Of a stretch of DNA of 64,000 nucleotides, positions 45,785-55,976 are shown in pieces. The notes under the pieces were generated by a model. It was not told the origin of the DNA. It saw only the letters and a program-made list of their open reading frames with translations, and ran no database searches. Every line of letters starts with the position of its first letter. Position 1 is the stretch's first letter. Origin of the DNA: Methylocystis sp. IM3 (GTDB taxonomy: Bacteria; Pseudomonadota; Alphaproteobacteria; Rhizobiales; Beijerinckiaceae); the NCBI RefSeq assembly GCF_038070105.1, contig NZ_JBBPBZ010000005.1, positions 1-64,000 of the forward strand, given 5' to 3'. Made by a program: the position numbers and the translations under genes.

Positions 45785-45868
45785 ATGCTTGACCTTATCT
45801 ACCTCGCCCTTGGCGTCGTCATCTTGATCATCATGGGCGCCTACGCCCGTGCCTGCGGGCGGCTTTAA
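45785..45868 (+). CDS. 27-residue membrane peptide preceding kdpF
   Basis: MLDLIYLALGVVILIIMGAY plus ARACGRL is a single-TM peptide of the type found immediately before kdpF in many alphaproteobacteria. Its stop overlaps the AAGGAG ribosome-binding site of kdpF. The role is unknown. Confidence 0.6.
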   Translation: MLDLIYLALGVVILIIMGAYARACGRL

Positions 45869-45880
45869 AGGAGTTTCGCC

Positions 45881-45967
45881 GTGTCGGAACCGATCATCGG
45901 CCTGTGCGTCGCCTTGTTGCTCGGCGCTTACCTCGTCTACAGCCTGCTTCATCCGGAAAAGTTCTAA
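45881..45967 (+). CDS. kdpF: Kdp ATPase stabilising subunit KdpF
   Basis: The product has 28 residues from GTG 45881 (VSEPIIGLCVALLLGAYLVY, then SLLHPEKF), matching the KdpF pattern with its conserved C-terminal PEKF. AAGGAG is eight bases upstream. It is a single-TM peptide that stabilises KdpABC. Confidence 0.88.
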   Translation: MSEPIIGLCVALLLGAYLVYSLLHPEKF

Positions 45968-46000
45968 TCAGAAGGCTCGGGCTTGCCCGAGATCAAATCC

Positions 46001-47710
46001 ATGACTTTCGTCGGTTGGGCGCAAATCGCCCTTGTGCTCGCGGCCGTCATCGCGGCGGCGATCCCGCTCAGCGCTTATATCGCGCGCGTGCTTGGGGGCG
46101 AACGTACCTTCTTGTCGCCAATCCTCGCCCCGGTGGAGCGCATCTTTTACAAGTTTTCCGGGGTCGACCCGTCGCGCGAACAGGGTTGGCTCGCCTATGC
46201 AATGGCGATGCTCGCCTTTAGCATCGCAGGTTTCGTGTCTCTTTATTCCATACAGCGCTTGCAGGGGTACTTGCCTCTGAATCCTCAAGGGTTCAGCGGC
46301 GTGCCGTCTGATCTCGCCTTCAACACCTCTGTTAGTTTTCTCACCAACACGAACTGGCAGAATTACAGCGGCGAATCGACCATGAGCCATCTCAGCCAGA
46401 TGCTCGGGTTGACGGTTCACAATTTTCTGTCCGCCGCGACTGGCCTCGCCATGGCCTTTGCGCTGGTGCGGGGATTTTCGCGCGCGGAATCACCAACTGT
46501 CGGCAATTTCTGGGTCGATCTGACGCGATCGACGCTGTATGTGCTGCTCCCCCTCTCCATCGTAATGGCTCTTCTCCTCGTCGCGCTCGGCGTCCCGCAG
46601 ACGCTGACCGGATCGGTGGAAGCCACGACCCTCGAAGGCGCCAAACAGGTGATCGCCCTCGGTCCCATGGCGAGCCAGGAGGCGATCAAGGAGCTCGGCA
46701 CCAATGGCGGCGGCTTCTTCAACGCCAACTCAGCGCATCCGTTTGAGAACCCGAACGCCTGGTCCAATCTGCTCGAGATCTGGGCGCTTCTGGTCATCCC
46801 CTTCGCGACTGTGTTTGCGTTCGGGCGAGCCGTGCTCGACTTTCGGCAGGGCCGCGCCATCGCCATCACCATGGGGATTGTCCTGGTCGCGGGCGTCTTC
46901 ATCGCCTATTGGGCCGAAGGCGCCGGGAATCCGTTGCTGACCGCGATTGGCGTCGATCCGTCTCCCGGCAATATGGAAGGCAAGGAGGTCCGCTTCGGCG
47001 TCGCCACCAGCGCCCTCTTCGCCGCTGCGACCACCGGAACGAGCACCGGCGCCGTCAATTCAATGCATGACTCCTTCATGCCTTTCGGCGGTCTGGTGCC
47101 CATGTTCAACATGCTGATGGGCAGCATTGCCCCTGGTGGCGTTGGCGCCGGTCTTTATGGCTTCCTGGTCCTGGCGGTCGTCGCCGTCTTCGTCGGCGGC
47201 CTGATGGTCGGGCGCACGCCGGAGTATCTGGGCAAAAAGATCGAAGCCCGCGAAATCAAGCTCGCGATGCTTGCCGTCCTCATCTATCCGATCACGGTGC
47301 TCGGCTTTTCCGCCGCGTCAGTGATGTTGCAGACCGGCCTTGCCAGCCTGAACAACGCCGGTCCGCACGGCTTGTCGGAGATCCTCTACGCTTTTGCGTC
47401 GACGAACGATAATAATGGCTCCGCGTTCGCGGGCCTCACTGGCAATACGCCGTGGTACAACACCACGCTCGGCATTGCCATGCTGCTCGGTCGCTTCGCC
47501 TTTGTCGTCCCGGTGCTGGCGATGGCGGGATCCTTTGCGGCGAAGAAGAAGGCGGCTCCCTCCGCCGGCGCCTTCCCGACGCATGGTCCACTGTTCGTCG
47601 GCCTGCTCATCGGCGTGATCTTCATCCTCTACCTTCTGCAATATTTTCCGGCGCTCGCGCTCGGACCCATCGTCGAACATTTCGCGATGGATGCAGGCAA
47701 GGTCTTTTAA
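46001..47710 (+). CDS. kdpA: Kdp potassium-binding subunit KdpA
   Basis: From ATG 46001 the 569-residue product shows the KdpA selectivity-filter-type repeats [60 protein letters not shown] and [15 protein letters not shown]. About ten TM helices. TTG 45983 is an alternative start. It forms the K+ channel-like subunit of the KdpFABC pump. Confidence 0.96.
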   Translation: MTFVGWAQIALVLAAVIAAAIPLSAYIARVLGGERTFLSPILAPVERIFYKFSGVDPSREQGWLAYAMAMLAFSIAGFVSLYSIQRLQGYLPLNPQGFSGVPSDLAFNTSVSFLTNTNWQNYSGESTMSHLSQMLGLTVHNFLSAATGLAMAFALVRGFSRAESPTVGNFWVDLTRSTLYVLLPLSIVMALLLVALGVPQTLTGSVEATTLEGAKQVIALGPMASQEAIKELGTNGGGFFNANSAHPFENPNAWSNLLEIWALLVIPFATVFAFGRAVLDFRQGRAIAITMGIVLVAGVFIAYWAEGAGNPLLTAIGVDPSPGNMEGKEVRFGVATSALFAAATTGTSTGAVNSMHDSFMPFGGLVPMFNMLMGSIAPGGVGAGLYGFLVLAVVAVFVGGLMVGRTPEYLGKKIEAREIKLAMLAVLIYPITVLGFSAASVMLQTGLASLNNAGPHGLSEILYAFASTNDNNGSAFAGLTGNTPWYNTTLGIAMLLGRFAFVVPVLAMAGSFAAKKKAAPSAGAFPTHGPLFVGLLIGVIFILYLLQYFPALALGPIVEHFAMDAGKVF

Positions 47711-47724
47711 CGGAGTCGACACTC

Positions 47725-49821
47725 ATGTCTTCGAAAGTCGCCGCTCCCGGCCTCTTCGATCGGGCAATTATCCAGCGCGCGTCCATCGACGCGTTCAGAA
47801 AACTCGATCCACGCCAATTGGCGCGCAATCCGGTGATCTTCGTCACCGAAGTGGTGTCAGTGGTCGTCACCCTGATTTTCATCCGCGATGTCGCCGCCGG
47901 GAATGGAGCCGCTCTGTTCACGGGGCAGATTGCGGCCTGGCTGTGGTTCACGGGGCTTTTCGCCAATTTTGCCGAAGCTGTCGCCGAAGGGCGCGGTAAG
48001 GCGCAAGCCGACGCGCTGCGCAAGACCCGGACCGACACGCATGCGAAGCGCCTGGTCGATCCCGAGGGCAAAAGCGGCATGAGGGACGTCGTCGAGGGCG
48101 TATCCGCGCTCGATTTAAGGGTCGGCGACATCGTCCTTGTCGAGCCTGGCGACCTGATCCCCGGCGACGGCGAGATCATCGAGGGCGTGGCCTCCGTGAA
48201 TGAATCCGCGATAACCGGCGAGTCCGCGCCTGTGATTCGCGAGGCCGGCGGCGACCGCTCGGCCGTCACCGGCGGCACGACCGTGCTTTCCGACTGGATC
48301 AGGGTCAAGATCACCGCCGCGCCCGGATCAACCTTCATCGATCGCATGATCGCTCTCGTGGAGGGCGCGCAGCGCCAGAAGACCCCCAATGAGCTCGCCC
48401 TTTCGATCCTGCTGTCCGGCTTGACGATCATCTTTCTCATCGTCTGCGTGACCCTGTGGCCGCTCGCCGCCTATTCCGGGACGACGCTGACCCTCAGCGT
48501 GCTCATCGCCCTGCTCGTCTGCCTGATCCCGACGACCATCGGCGGCCTGCTGTCCGCGATCGGCATCGCCGGCATGGACCGGCTCATCCGGTTCAACGTC
48601 ATCGCCACCTCCGGCCGCGCCGTCGAGGCGGCGGGCGACGTCGACACGCTGCTGCTCGACAAGACCGGGACGATCACCTTCGGCAACCGCATGGCGGATG
48701 AATTCATCCCGGTCGGCGGCGTGTCGGAATATACTCTGGCTGAAGCCGTGATGCTTGCGTCGCTTGCCGACGAAACTCCTGAGGGCCGCTCCATCGTCGG
48801 TTTGGCGAAGAGCCGCTATGCATTGCCCGCGCCGACTCTTGCCGCAGACGCGCGGGTTGTGCCCTTTTCGGCGCACACGCGGATTTCCGGGGTCGATCTT
48901 CTCGGCCGCTCGCTGCGAAAAGGCGCTGTCGACGCGGTTGTGAAGCAGACCATTGGCCAGTCGGAGATGGCGGGCGCAGCCAACGACGTTCTGGACCGCG
49001 CGCACGTCCCGGAGGACTTCACCCGTACTGTCGATCGTATCTCCCGCGCCGGCGGCACGCCTCTCGCCGTGTCGGAAAACGGACGGCTGCTCGGCGTCGT
49101 GCATCTCAAGGACATTATCAAGCCGGACATCAAGGCGCGTTTCGCCGCCTTGCGCGCCATGGGCATCAAGACCGTAATGGTCACGGGCGACAATCCGGTC
49201 ACGGCCGCGGCCATCGCCGGCGAAGCCGGCGTCGACGACTTCATTGCTCAGGCCACGCCCGAGGACAAGCTCGCCTATATCCGAAAGGAGCAGCAGGGCG
49301 GCCGTCTGATCGCCATGTGCGGCGACGGCACCAACGATGCCCCGGCCCTCGCGCAGGCGGACGTCGGCGTCGCCATGCAGACGGGGACGCAGGCGGCGCG
49401 CGAGGCCGGAAACATGGTCGATCTCGACAGCGATCCGACCAAGCTCATCGAGATCGTCGAAATCGGCAAACAGCTGCTGATGACGCGCGGATCTCTGACG
49501 ACCTTTTCCATCGCCAATGACGTCGCGAAATATTTCGCGATTATTCCGGCGCTGTTCGTCGTCACCTATCCGGAGCTTGAGGCCATCAACATCATGAAGC
49601 TCGCGTCGCCGCAGTCGGCGATCCTGTCCGCGGTGATCTTCAACGCACTGATTATCATCGCGTTGATCCCCCTGGCCCTGAAAGGGGTCGCCTATCGTCC
49701 GGTCGGCGCTGCGAAGCTCTTGCGCCGCAACCTCCTCATCTACGGTCTCGGCGGCGTCATCGTGCCCTTCATCGGAATCAAGGTGATCGATGTGGCCGTC
49801 TCCTTCCTGCATCTTGCGTGA
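47725..49821 (+). CDS. kdpB: Kdp P-type ATPase subunit KdpB
   Basis: The product has 698 residues. P-type motifs are intact: phosphatase TGES ([14 protein letters not shown]), phosphorylation DKTGTIT, nucleotide-binding region around [11 protein letters not shown], and hinge [16 protein letters not shown]. It begins 14 bases after kdpA with CGGAG as ribosome-binding site. It hydrolyses ATP to drive K+ uptake. Confidence 0.97.
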   Translation: MSSKVAAPGLFDRAIIQRASIDAFRKLDPRQLARNPVIFVTEVVSVVVTLIFIRDVAAGNGAALFTGQIAAWLWFTGLFANFAEAVAEGRGKAQADALRKTRTDTHAKRLVDPEGKSGMRDVVEGVSALDLRVGDIVLVEPGDLIPGDGEIIEGVASVNESAITGESAPVIREAGGDRSAVTGGTTVLSDWIRVKITAAPGSTFIDRMIALVEGAQRQKTPNELALSILLSGLTIIFLIVCVTLWPLAAYSGTTLTLSVLIALLVCLIPTTIGGLLSAIGIAGMDRLIRFNVIATSGRAVEAAGDVDTLLLDKTGTITFGNRMADEFIPVGGVSEYTLAEAVMLASLADETPEGRSIVGLAKSRYALPAPTLAADARVVPFSAHTRISGVDLLGRSLRKGAVDAVVKQTIGQSEMAGAANDVLDRAHVPEDFTRTVDRISRAGGTPLAVSENGRLLGVVHLKDIIKPDIKARFAALRAMGIKTVMVTGDNPVTAAAIAGEAGVDDFIAQATPEDKLAYIRKEQQGGRLIAMCGDGTNDAPALAQADVGVAMQTGTQAAREAGNMVDLDSDPTKLIEIVEIGKQLLMTRGSLTTFSIANDVAKYFAIIPALFVVTYPELEAINIMKLASPQSAILSAVIFNALIIIALIPLALKGVAYRPVGAAKLLRRNLLIYGLGGVIVPFIGIKVIDVAVSFLHLA

Positions 49822-49830
49822 GGATCGATC

Positions 49831-50481
49831 ATGCTCTCACAAATTCGACCCGCGATCGTCATGATCGTTTTGTTCACTGCCCTCACGGGACTTGCTTACC
49901 CCCTCGCGATTACCGGCATCGCTCAGCTGACGATGTTGGGAAAGGCTAATGGGAGCCTCATTGAGCGTGATGGCGCCGTCATCGGCTCGAGCCTGATCGG
50001 TCAGAACTTCCTCTCCGATCGCTATTTCCATGGGCGTCCTTCGGCAACGACCGGCCCGGATCCGGCGGACCCCGCGAAGATCATCGACGCGCCTTACAAT
50101 GCGTCGAATTCTATGGGCTCCAACCTTGGCCCAACCTCGAAGAAGCTAGTTGACCGGGTGAATGCATCGATCGAGGCAGAGTTCGCGGCAGGGCGCATCG
50201 ACGTGGTCGCAGCGGACGCGGTGACGACCTCCGCCTCCGGTCTCGATCCGCACATTTCGCCGCAATATGCGTTGGCTCAGGTTCCTTCTGTCGCGAAAGC
50301 GCGCGATCTGCCAGAACAGAAGGTGCGCCTCCTCGTCGAGGAATACACGGAAGCGCGCGTCGCCGGCGTCATCGGAGAGCCGCGCGTAAATGTGCTGCAG
50401 CTGAACCTGGCCCTGGACGGCGTACACTGTTCGATCTCGATGACACGCAGGCGGAAAAACTCCGAAGGTCCCAGTGATTAG
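49831..50481 (+). CDS. kdpC: Kdp subunit KdpC
   Basis: The product has 216 residues with one N-terminal TM helix ([20 protein letters not shown]) and the KdpC motifs [35 protein letters not shown] and [20 protein letters not shown]. Family members end shortly after [11 protein letters not shown]; here about 24 further residues ([14 protein letters not shown]) follow, suggesting that the original stop was lost when downstream DNA was rearranged. Confidence 0.95.
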   Translation: MLSQIRPAIVMIVLFTALTGLAYPLAITGIAQLTMLGKANGSLIERDGAVIGSSLIGQNFLSDRYFHGRPSATTGPDPADPAKIIDAPYNASNSMGSNLGPTSKKLVDRVNASIEAEFAAGRIDVVAADAVTTSASGLDPHISPQYALAQVPSVAKARDLPEQKVRLLVEEYTEARVAGVIGEPRVNVLQLNLALDGVHCSISMTRRRKNSEGPSD

Positions 50482-50540
50482 GTCGCTCGAGGGCCTTTTC
50501 CGCTCCCAACTCGAACGAGTTTGACAGCCGGAAGAGAAAA

Positions 50541-50670
50541 CTTGCAAGTCAGCCGTGGATTCTCGTCATCGACAACGAACCAGGAATCCATCGCCTTTAA
50601 GGCCGGCTCTGGAATCTTGCGCACATGAAACAATCAACGCGACGACGGGGCGGCAGGCGCTAGATGTTTG
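50541..50670 (+). pseudogene. kdpE N-terminal remnant
   Basis: The sequence reads SQPWILVIDNEPGIHRL and, one frame over, LRPALESCAHETINATTGRQ then ALDV. This is the first 40 residues of a KdpE receiver domain, carrying a frameshift. It lies directly behind kdpC, where kdpE would lie in a kdpFABCDE operon, and it is cut by the transposase region. Confidence 0.6.
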
Positions 50671-50720
50671 ATCCCGGGGTTTGGTGGTGCAATCTTATCC
50701 AGCGGCTGGAAGGATGCGCT

Positions 50721-51266
50721 ATGGGCCAGGTTCTCCACGGGAGCGCCCGCACGACAGAGGCGGTGCGTCGAGCGATACAACATAGTCAAGAGAGCCTGAG
50801 AGCCCTCGCCAAGCGGTATGGCGTCAACCAGAAGACGATCGCCAAATGGAAGAAGCGGGCCTCGGTTTGCGATGAACGGACCGCGCCGAAAGAGGCCGAA
50901 TCGACGGTTCTGATGATCGAGGAGGAGGCAATCATTGTCGCCTTCCGCCGTCACACGCTGCCGCCTTTGGACGACTGCCTCTATGCGCTTCAGGCGACGC
51001 TTCCGCATCTGACGCGTTCGTCGCTGCATCGCTGCTTCCAGCGCCACGGCATTTCACGGTTGCCCAATGTCGAGGGCGAGGTTTCCGCCAAGCGGAAGTT
51101 CAAAGCCTATCCAATCAGCTATTTCCATATCGACATCGCCGAAGTTCGCACGGCCGAAGGCAAACTCTACATGTTAGTGTCGATCGACCGCACGTCGAAA
51201 TTTGCCTTCGTCGAGCTGCACGAGAAGGCCACGACGCGGATCGCTGCCGATTTCCTGTCGCGTTGA
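50721..51266 (+). CDS. IS481-like transposase, C-terminally truncated
   Basis: From ATG 50721 the 181-residue product has an N-terminal helix-turn-helix (HSQESLRALAKRYGVNQKTI then AKWKKR), a linker and the start of the DDE integrase core with YFHIDIAEVRTAEGKLYMLV. It stops after IAADFLSR, where full-length relatives (about 320 residues) continue with the second Asp and the Glu. It is therefore inactive. The break point coincides with the start of the HemP/ATPase repeat at about 51290. Confidence 0.75.
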   Translation: MGQVLHGSARTTEAVRRAIQHSQESLRALAKRYGVNQKTIAKWKKRASVCDERTAPKEAESTVLMIEEEAIIVAFRRHTLPPLDDCLYALQATLPHLTRSSLHRCFQRHGISRLPNVEGEVSAKRKFKAYPISYFHIDIAEVRTAEGKLYMLVSIDRTSKFAFVELHEKATTRIAADFLSR

Positions 51267-51350
51267 TCAAGGCCGATCAAAGGCCTCTTGCGCTGCGTCA
51301 TACATTCTGTGTCATTTTCTTGCGATCGGAAGGGCAGCGCCGCGTCCAAG

Positions 51351-51530
51351 TCACTTCGTCAGGATGAGTTTGTTCTTGGTTGTGATACGCAGACGATACC
51401 GCTCTCCATCATGGAAAATGATTGCCTCTACGGCGTCCGCGATGAGTTCGCGTGCAACATATTCTCTCGGGAGAAACTCCGGCGACCCAGCTGGTAAGGC
51501 GGGCAGTTCTTCGTCCTGTGTTTCTGACAT
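51351..51530 (-). CDS. hemP: HemP-family hemin uptake protein, copy 1
   Basis: The product has 59 residues from ATG 51530 (MSETQDEELPALPAGSPEFL). The C-terminal half is HemP: AIIFHDGERYRLRITTKNKL followed by ILTK. GAGAGGC is at good spacing. A TTG at 51614 would lengthen it, but the same 59-residue form recurs in the right copy. HemP proteins are small, iron-regulated and needed for heme uptake receptor expression in several bacteria. Confidence 0.75.
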   Translation of the reverse strand: MSETQDEELPALPAGSPEFLPREYVARELIADAVEAIIFHDGERYRLRITTKNKLILTK

Positions 51531-51697
51531 TGCCTCTCGTCTCGCTTTACCGGCACGCTGAAGCAAGTCAGTCGCATCGTCAACACCTAATAGCGTTGAT
51601 TGGAAGTCGAGCAATTTTCAAATCGTTCCAATTCTGCAGCGGATCCAGGCAAGACCGGGAAAAAGGAATCGGATTTAAATATCTTATTGAAATTTGG

Positions 51698-51968
51698 ATG
51701 CGCACGCTATCAGCGCGCAGCGAAAAGCGCGCGTAGCAGCACTGCAATCGTCGCGCTATTGTGGAGAAACGCGAGGCGATCGGCGCCAGATTGCCTGAGG
51801 CGAAGCCCGCAACGATCGCGCTATTGAAGCCGACCGCGACGTCGAAATTAGAACGGATGAAGCGAAATGAGAGAGCGCGAGAATATCAGCGAAGCCGTCG
51901 AACCTGCCTTCCAGCAGAACGCTATCGGCGACGTAGACCCGAGTCAAAGCCTCGTTACCGTCCGGAGC
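51698..51968 (-). pseudogene. P-type ATPase C-terminal fragment, copy 1
   Basis: On the minus strand the sequence corresponds to LNDRLDGFAEILSLS through the last TM helices of the ATPase at 60.5-61.5 kb, but with several frameshifts (visible pieces: VLLEGRFDGFADILALS, then SGNLAPIA-like in another frame). It is more decayed than the right copy. Confidence 0.6.
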
Positions 51969-52248
51969 CGTTGATGCCGGCGGCGCTTCTCAGAGCCCGA
52001 CTAATCGACGTCGGACTCAGGTCATTCAGCGCTCGGTGAGGTAAGACCGTGACGCTGCCGGGCACTTCCATGATTGGCTTCTTTTCGCCAGTCGGTCCAG
52101 TCGCGCAAGTGGCGGAATAACCACGCTCGCTAGCCTGGCATTGGGGCTGGCCCACGACCTTCCGGCCGGCATTGTATGGCGTTGCAAGCGCGCCAGCAAT
52201 GAAGGTGATCATGCAAACACTTATGCTCGTAGCTGTAAGAGGAATCAT
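51955..52248 (-). CDS. Possible small secreted protein
   Basis: From ATG 52248 a 97-codon frame starts with a possible signal peptide (MIPLTATSISVCMITFIAGA) followed by a mature part with two Cys (QPQCQASERGYSATCATG). No good ribosome-binding site is seen, and the end overlaps the ATPase fragment. Uncertain. Confidence 0.3.
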   Translation of the reverse strand: MIPLTATSISVCMITFIAGALATPYNAGRKVVGQPQCQASERGYSATCATGPTGEKKPIMEVPGSVTVLPHRALNDLSPTSISRALRSAAGINGSGR

Positions 52249-52736
52249 TTGGACACCCAAGTTGACGCGCCGCCGCTTGTCGGCGACCCTTGGGCCTAAA
52301 GTATCAGCGCAGCCGCTTCGCGCGTCAATGAAGGCGCCGACCGGCACGGCCAGCGTAAGGTCCTCTCCGCGTCGTCGGCAAGATCGGATCGAAAGAGCCA
52401 CAGTTGATCCTCCGTGAGAGATCCAACGATGCCAGCGACCCGTCAACCAGGGGCTAACCGGGGGCGATCTTGATTGGAAGCCTTCCAGGTTTGCAGTGGG
52501 CTTCCTTGTAGGAAACAGTTCATTCCCCCCTTGCTGATCTTCGCTTTAGGACTTTACTTTGCTGTCTGCACCGCCACACACATGGAAGTCTTCTAACTTT
52601 CAAACTCGACTTTCTTCTTGAGTGTGCGCACAAGCGGATTCTAAACACGACTTATTGAAGCGATCAGCAAGCCAGCCACGGCGACTCGCCTAGCCAGCCA
52701 GCAGCGTAGCAAAGTCTGCATGGCAGGAGAACTCAG
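52249..52736. other. Upstream region of the TonB receptor gene
   Basis: Nearly 490 bases without a supportable gene. AT-richer sequence at 52500-52660 is the likely promoter. Several TTCTAA half-sites (near 52593 and 52640) recall iron-responsive Irr/Fur-type operators, but no full consensus box is seen. Confidence 0.3.
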
Positions 52737-55280
52737 GTGAGACGTGTTCCGATCTCGATCAAATCCCCGATTTCCCTAAGAACTTTGCGGCTACCGAGCA
52801 CGGCCCGGGATGGATCGGCGGCTACCGCACTGGGCGTGGCCGCAATTCTCAGTTCGACTGTCGCCCTCGCCCAAGACTCGTCGACGACCCTGCCGCCGGT
52901 CAAAGTCGATGCGCCGCGCGAGAAGCCTCGCCCGGTCTCGCCTTTGAAGCCGAAACCGACGCCCGTCGCGGTCGCCAAGCCGCAGCCTGCTCACCATACG
53001 GCGCAGATAAATTCGTCGGCGGGGCAACACAGCGCTGGCGCCACTTCGGCGAGCGCGGCAACCGCTGGCGGACCGGGCGGCCAGGGAATCGCGAGCGCGC
53101 CGAGCGTCCCGCTTTTCATCCAGGCGGAAGCAGACCCTTATGCGGATCCGGTCGCGCCGTATCGGGCAGTCCGGCTCGCGTCGAACAAATTCACGCAGCC
53201 GATTTTGAACCAGCCGCGCACGGTGACTGTGCTGACGAGGGAAGCGCTGGACGACAAGAACGCCTGGAACTTGCGCGAAATCGGCCGAAGCACCGCCGGC
53301 GTCACGCTCGGCACGGGCGAAGGCGGTAACGCCTTCGGCGATCGCTTCTTCATCCGAGGTTTCGATGCGCGCAACGACATTTTCGTCGACGGCATTCGCG
53401 ACCCGGGGGTCAATGTGCGGGAAAATTTCTACACCGAGCAGGTAGAAATCCTGCGCGGCCCGGGATCGACATTCGCGGGGCGCGGCACCACAGGCGGCGC
53501 CATCAACATCGTCACCAAGCAAGCAAACACGATCTCAGATTTCGTCGATCTCAAGACGACAGGCGGCGTTTCGGACCAGACGAAGCGCGTCACCCTCGAT
53601 GTTAACAAGGTTATCAGTCCGATTCTGGCTGTGCGCGCGAATGGCATGTTCCAGAATGCAAATGTCGCCGGGCGGGACTTTGTCACCGACGATCGGAACG
53701 GCGCCGCAGGTTCGGTTGTTTTCAAGCCGCTCGACAATTTGACCCTCACCGCGCAATACACCCATGTCTACCTCAATGGCCTGCCTGATTTTGGCGTGCC
53801 TTACAATCGCATTTATAACCGGCCTTACCCCGAAGGCGTCGTGCCACGCTATGTGTGGTACGGGTTCGTGAACCGTGACCGCCAGTCGTATTCCCAGGAT
53901 TTCGGCACGTTCGTGGCACAGTATCGCTATAGCGAAAATTTGATGCTGACGAGCCGCCTACGCCAGGGGACCTCGGTGATCGATTACATCGGTTCGCTTG
54001 CGCAGAGCTCAGACTTCCTCAGAGGAACCGTGACGCTTGGGGCACAGAGTCGCTACCAAGTTACGAATGTTCTCGACAATCAGACCGAAGCAAACATCAA
54101 TTTTTATACCGGTCCCATCAAGCACGAAAGCGTTGTGGGCGTCGAATTCGCCCGGGAGGGGGTGTCGCGCACGACCTACGCCGGTCTGAATTCCGAATTA
54201 AACGGAATTCCAACCGTCGGCGGACGCCTGACCTGCAACCTTTATCTGCCCTGTAACTATCTGCCATTTTTCGGCAACCCCTATCGCAACCCAAATGCCA
54301 CCAATATCGGCGTCAACACCTCATCCGGCTATGTGATCGAGACGGCGAATTATCAGGACATTGTCCTGGCGAACGGCGGGGTGCGTTTTGACGACTACAA
54401 TATCTGGAACCGCGACACTTTCGGCACAACGACCGCCAAAAGCCATTCGTTCATGACCAACTACAATGGCGGTCTTGTCCTGAAGCCACTGAAGGACGTT
54501 AGCCTTTACGCGGCCTACGCCACTTCGACAAATCCAGTCGGCGCGGAACTCGACGGGGGCGCGGCCAACTATGGTGGTTTAACGACCGCGGTGCAGATTT
54601 TCCCGCCGCAATACAACCGCGCCAAGGAAATCGGCGTGAAATGGCAAGCTTTCGGCCATCTGCTCGCGACGGCGGCGCTCTTCAGGACCGACGTTTCCGG
54701 CGCCCGCGAGGTGAACTCGGGCATTACAACGGGCAACGCCGCCTATTATGTGCAGGGCGCGGATCTTGAGGTCGCCGGTAATATCACCGATAGGTGGAGC
54801 GTGATTGGCGGACTCGTCGTCATGCAGTCGAAGGTCACCAACTCCTTCGCCTATTCGAATATCGGTCTTCAGCTAGCCAATGTCGCACACGAATCCTTTA
54901 GCTTGCTGTCGAAGTATAAATTCGAGGATCTAATCGGCCTGGATCTGGATGGCCTCGAGATCGGCGGGCAGGCGATTTACCGCTCGAAAATATACGGCGG
55001 CAACAACCTTATTGCGAATGGCGCGACCGTTATAAATTCGTCCGGCTGGCCGGCTCCTACCGTCGCAAACCCCTTCGTCAATGTTCCAACGATCCTACCC
55101 TCCTATTGGCGCTTCGACGTGTTCGCCGAGGCAAACCTGTCGAAAAATGTAGGTCTGAAGTTGACCGTCATGAATCTCTTCGACCGCACATATTATGACG
55201 CCTTCTACCAGACGGCGACTCCCTTCACGCAAATGGCTCCGGGCCGCGCCGCCTACCTCGAAGCCCACGTGAATTTCTAG
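52737..55280 (+). CDS. TonB-dependent siderophore receptor, Fiu/FhuA type
   Basis: The product has 847 residues from GTG 52737 (GGCAGGAG upstream). A signal peptide (ALGVAAILSSTVALAQ) is followed by a Pro/Lys/Ala-rich stretch, then the plug domain (about 150-270) with QPRTVTVLTREALDDKNAWN, FFIRGFDARNDIFVDGIRDP and VEILRGPGSTFAGRGTTGGA, and a 22-strand barrel ending in the aromatic end LEAHVNF. The pattern is that of ferric-siderophore (catecholate or hydroxamate) outer-membrane receptors. It is the first gene of the operon with PiuC, ExbB, ExbD and TonB. Confidence 0.93.
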   Translation: MRRVPISIKSPISLRTLRLPSTARDGSAATALGVAAILSSTVALAQDSSTTLPPVKVDAPREKPRPVSPLKPKPTPVAVAKPQPAHHTAQINSSAGQHSAGATSASAATAGGPGGQGIASAPSVPLFIQAEADPYADPVAPYRAVRLASNKFTQPILNQPRTVTVLTREALDDKNAWNLREIGRSTAGVTLGTGEGGNAFGDRFFIRGFDARNDIFVDGIRDPGVNVRENFYTEQVEILRGPGSTFAGRGTTGGAINIVTKQANTISDFVDLKTTGGVSDQTKRVTLDVNKVISPILAVRANGMFQNANVAGRDFVTDDRNGAAGSVVFKPLDNLTLTAQYTHVYLNGLPDFGVPYNRIYNRPYPEGVVPRYVWYGFVNRDRQSYSQDFGTFVAQYRYSENLMLTSRLRQGTSVIDYIGSLAQSSDFLRGTVTLGAQSRYQVTNVLDNQTEANINFYTGPIKHESVVGVEFAREGVSRTTYAGLNSELNGIPTVGGRLTCNLYLPCNYLPFFGNPYRNPNATNIGVNTSSGYVIETANYQDIVLANGGVRFDDYNIWNRDTFGTTTAKSHSFMTNYNGGLVLKPLKDVSLYAAYATSTNPVGAELDGGAANYGGLTTAVQIFPPQYNRAKEIGVKWQAFGHLLATAALFRTDVSGAREVNSGITTGNAAYYVQGADLEVAGNITDRWSVIGGLVVMQSKVTNSFAYSNIGLQLANVAHESFSLLSKYKFEDLIGLDLDGLEIGGQAIYRSKIYGGNNLIANGATVINSSGWPAPTVANPFVNVPTILPSYWRFDVFAEANLSKNVGLKLTVMNLFDRTYYDAFYQTATPFTQMAPGRAAYLEAHVNF

Positions 55281-55291
55281 AGGATCTCACC

Positions 55292-55972
55292 ATGCTCGCT
55301 CATGTTCCCTCCGCGCTCGGAAAGGCCGACGTCCTGCGCTTGCGCCACGCGCTCGCGGGCGCCTCGTGGGAGGACGGCGCGTCGTCGGCGGGAGCGAGCA
55401 AGTCGGCTAAGCGGAGCATTCAACTAGCCCCAGATTCTGACCTGTCGCGCCAGCTCGGAGCGGCGGTGATTTCGGCGCTTCTCTCAAGCCCCACTTTCGT
55501 CTCGGCTGCCATCCCGCTTAGGATCTTTCCTCCGCTTTTTGAACGTTACGAGGTGGGGGACCGGTACGATCCGCATGTCGATAATGCGGTGCGCGGCGAC
55601 GCCCTGACGGGGGCCCGGATTCGCGTGGATCTTGCGGCGACGCTACTGTTGACAGAATCCGCGGAATATGAAGGCGGTGAGCTGATCGTGGAGGATGTTT
55701 TCGGGTCGAGGAGATTCAAGCCGCAAGCTGGCGACATTGTCCTTTTTTCCGCTGGCAGCCTGAACATGGTGACTCCCGTCACGCGAGGCGAGCGTCTCGC
55801 CTCGTTCGTTTGGTTGCAGAGCATGATCAAGTCCGATGAAGCACGCGACCTCGTTTGCGATCTCGACGCCGCGATACGGGACCTCTCTCCCCGCGTCGAC
55901 GGAGACGATGCGGACCTGCGTAAGCTGACGACCGTCTACCACAATCTCATCCGCTTTTGGGGAGAAGCGTAG
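55292..55972 (+). CDS. PiuC-type Fe(II)/2-oxoglutarate dioxygenase, paralog 1 (missing distal His)
   Basis: The product has 226 residues, standard for the PKHD-type hydroxylase PiuC/YbiX. The HxD iron ligands are present in [10 protein letters not shown] (His95, Asp97), and the 2-oxoglutarate Arg region TRGERLASF is present. The distal iron ligand, His in the family motif SLHxV, is Asn here: [12 protein letters not shown] (Asn158). The gene begins 11 bases after the receptor stop. In pseudomonads PiuC accompanies PiuA and other iron receptors. Loss of the third ligand suggests a regulatory or degenerate paralog, since an intact one follows directly. Confidence 0.88.
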   Translation: MLAHVPSALGKADVLRLRHALAGASWEDGASSAGASKSAKRSIQLAPDSDLSRQLGAAVISALLSSPTFVSAAIPLRIFPPLFERYEVGDRYDPHVDNAVRGDALTGARIRVDLAATLLLTESAEYEGGELIVEDVFGSRRFKPQAGDIVLFSAGSLNMVTPVTRGERLASFVWLQSMIKSDEARDLVCDLDAAIRDLSPRVDGDDADLRKLTTVYHNLIRFWGEA

Positions 55973-55976
55973 GCCC

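Larger units (their letters stand above)
51290..51970. repeat. Left copy of the HemP/P-type-ATPase repeat
   Basis: About 680 bases align, diverged but in the same order and orientation, with 60007-60800: the first codons of an ORF97-like gene, hemP, a shared spacer, and the C-terminus of a P-type ATPase gene. The two copies bracket the iron-uptake cluster. Confidence 0.75.

Noticed and set aside
48328..49812. 494-codon minus-strand ORF opposite kdpB
   Set aside because: A mirror of kdpB codon bias, rich in Asp, Arg, Gly and His and without any domain; kdpB itself is full length and well conserved.
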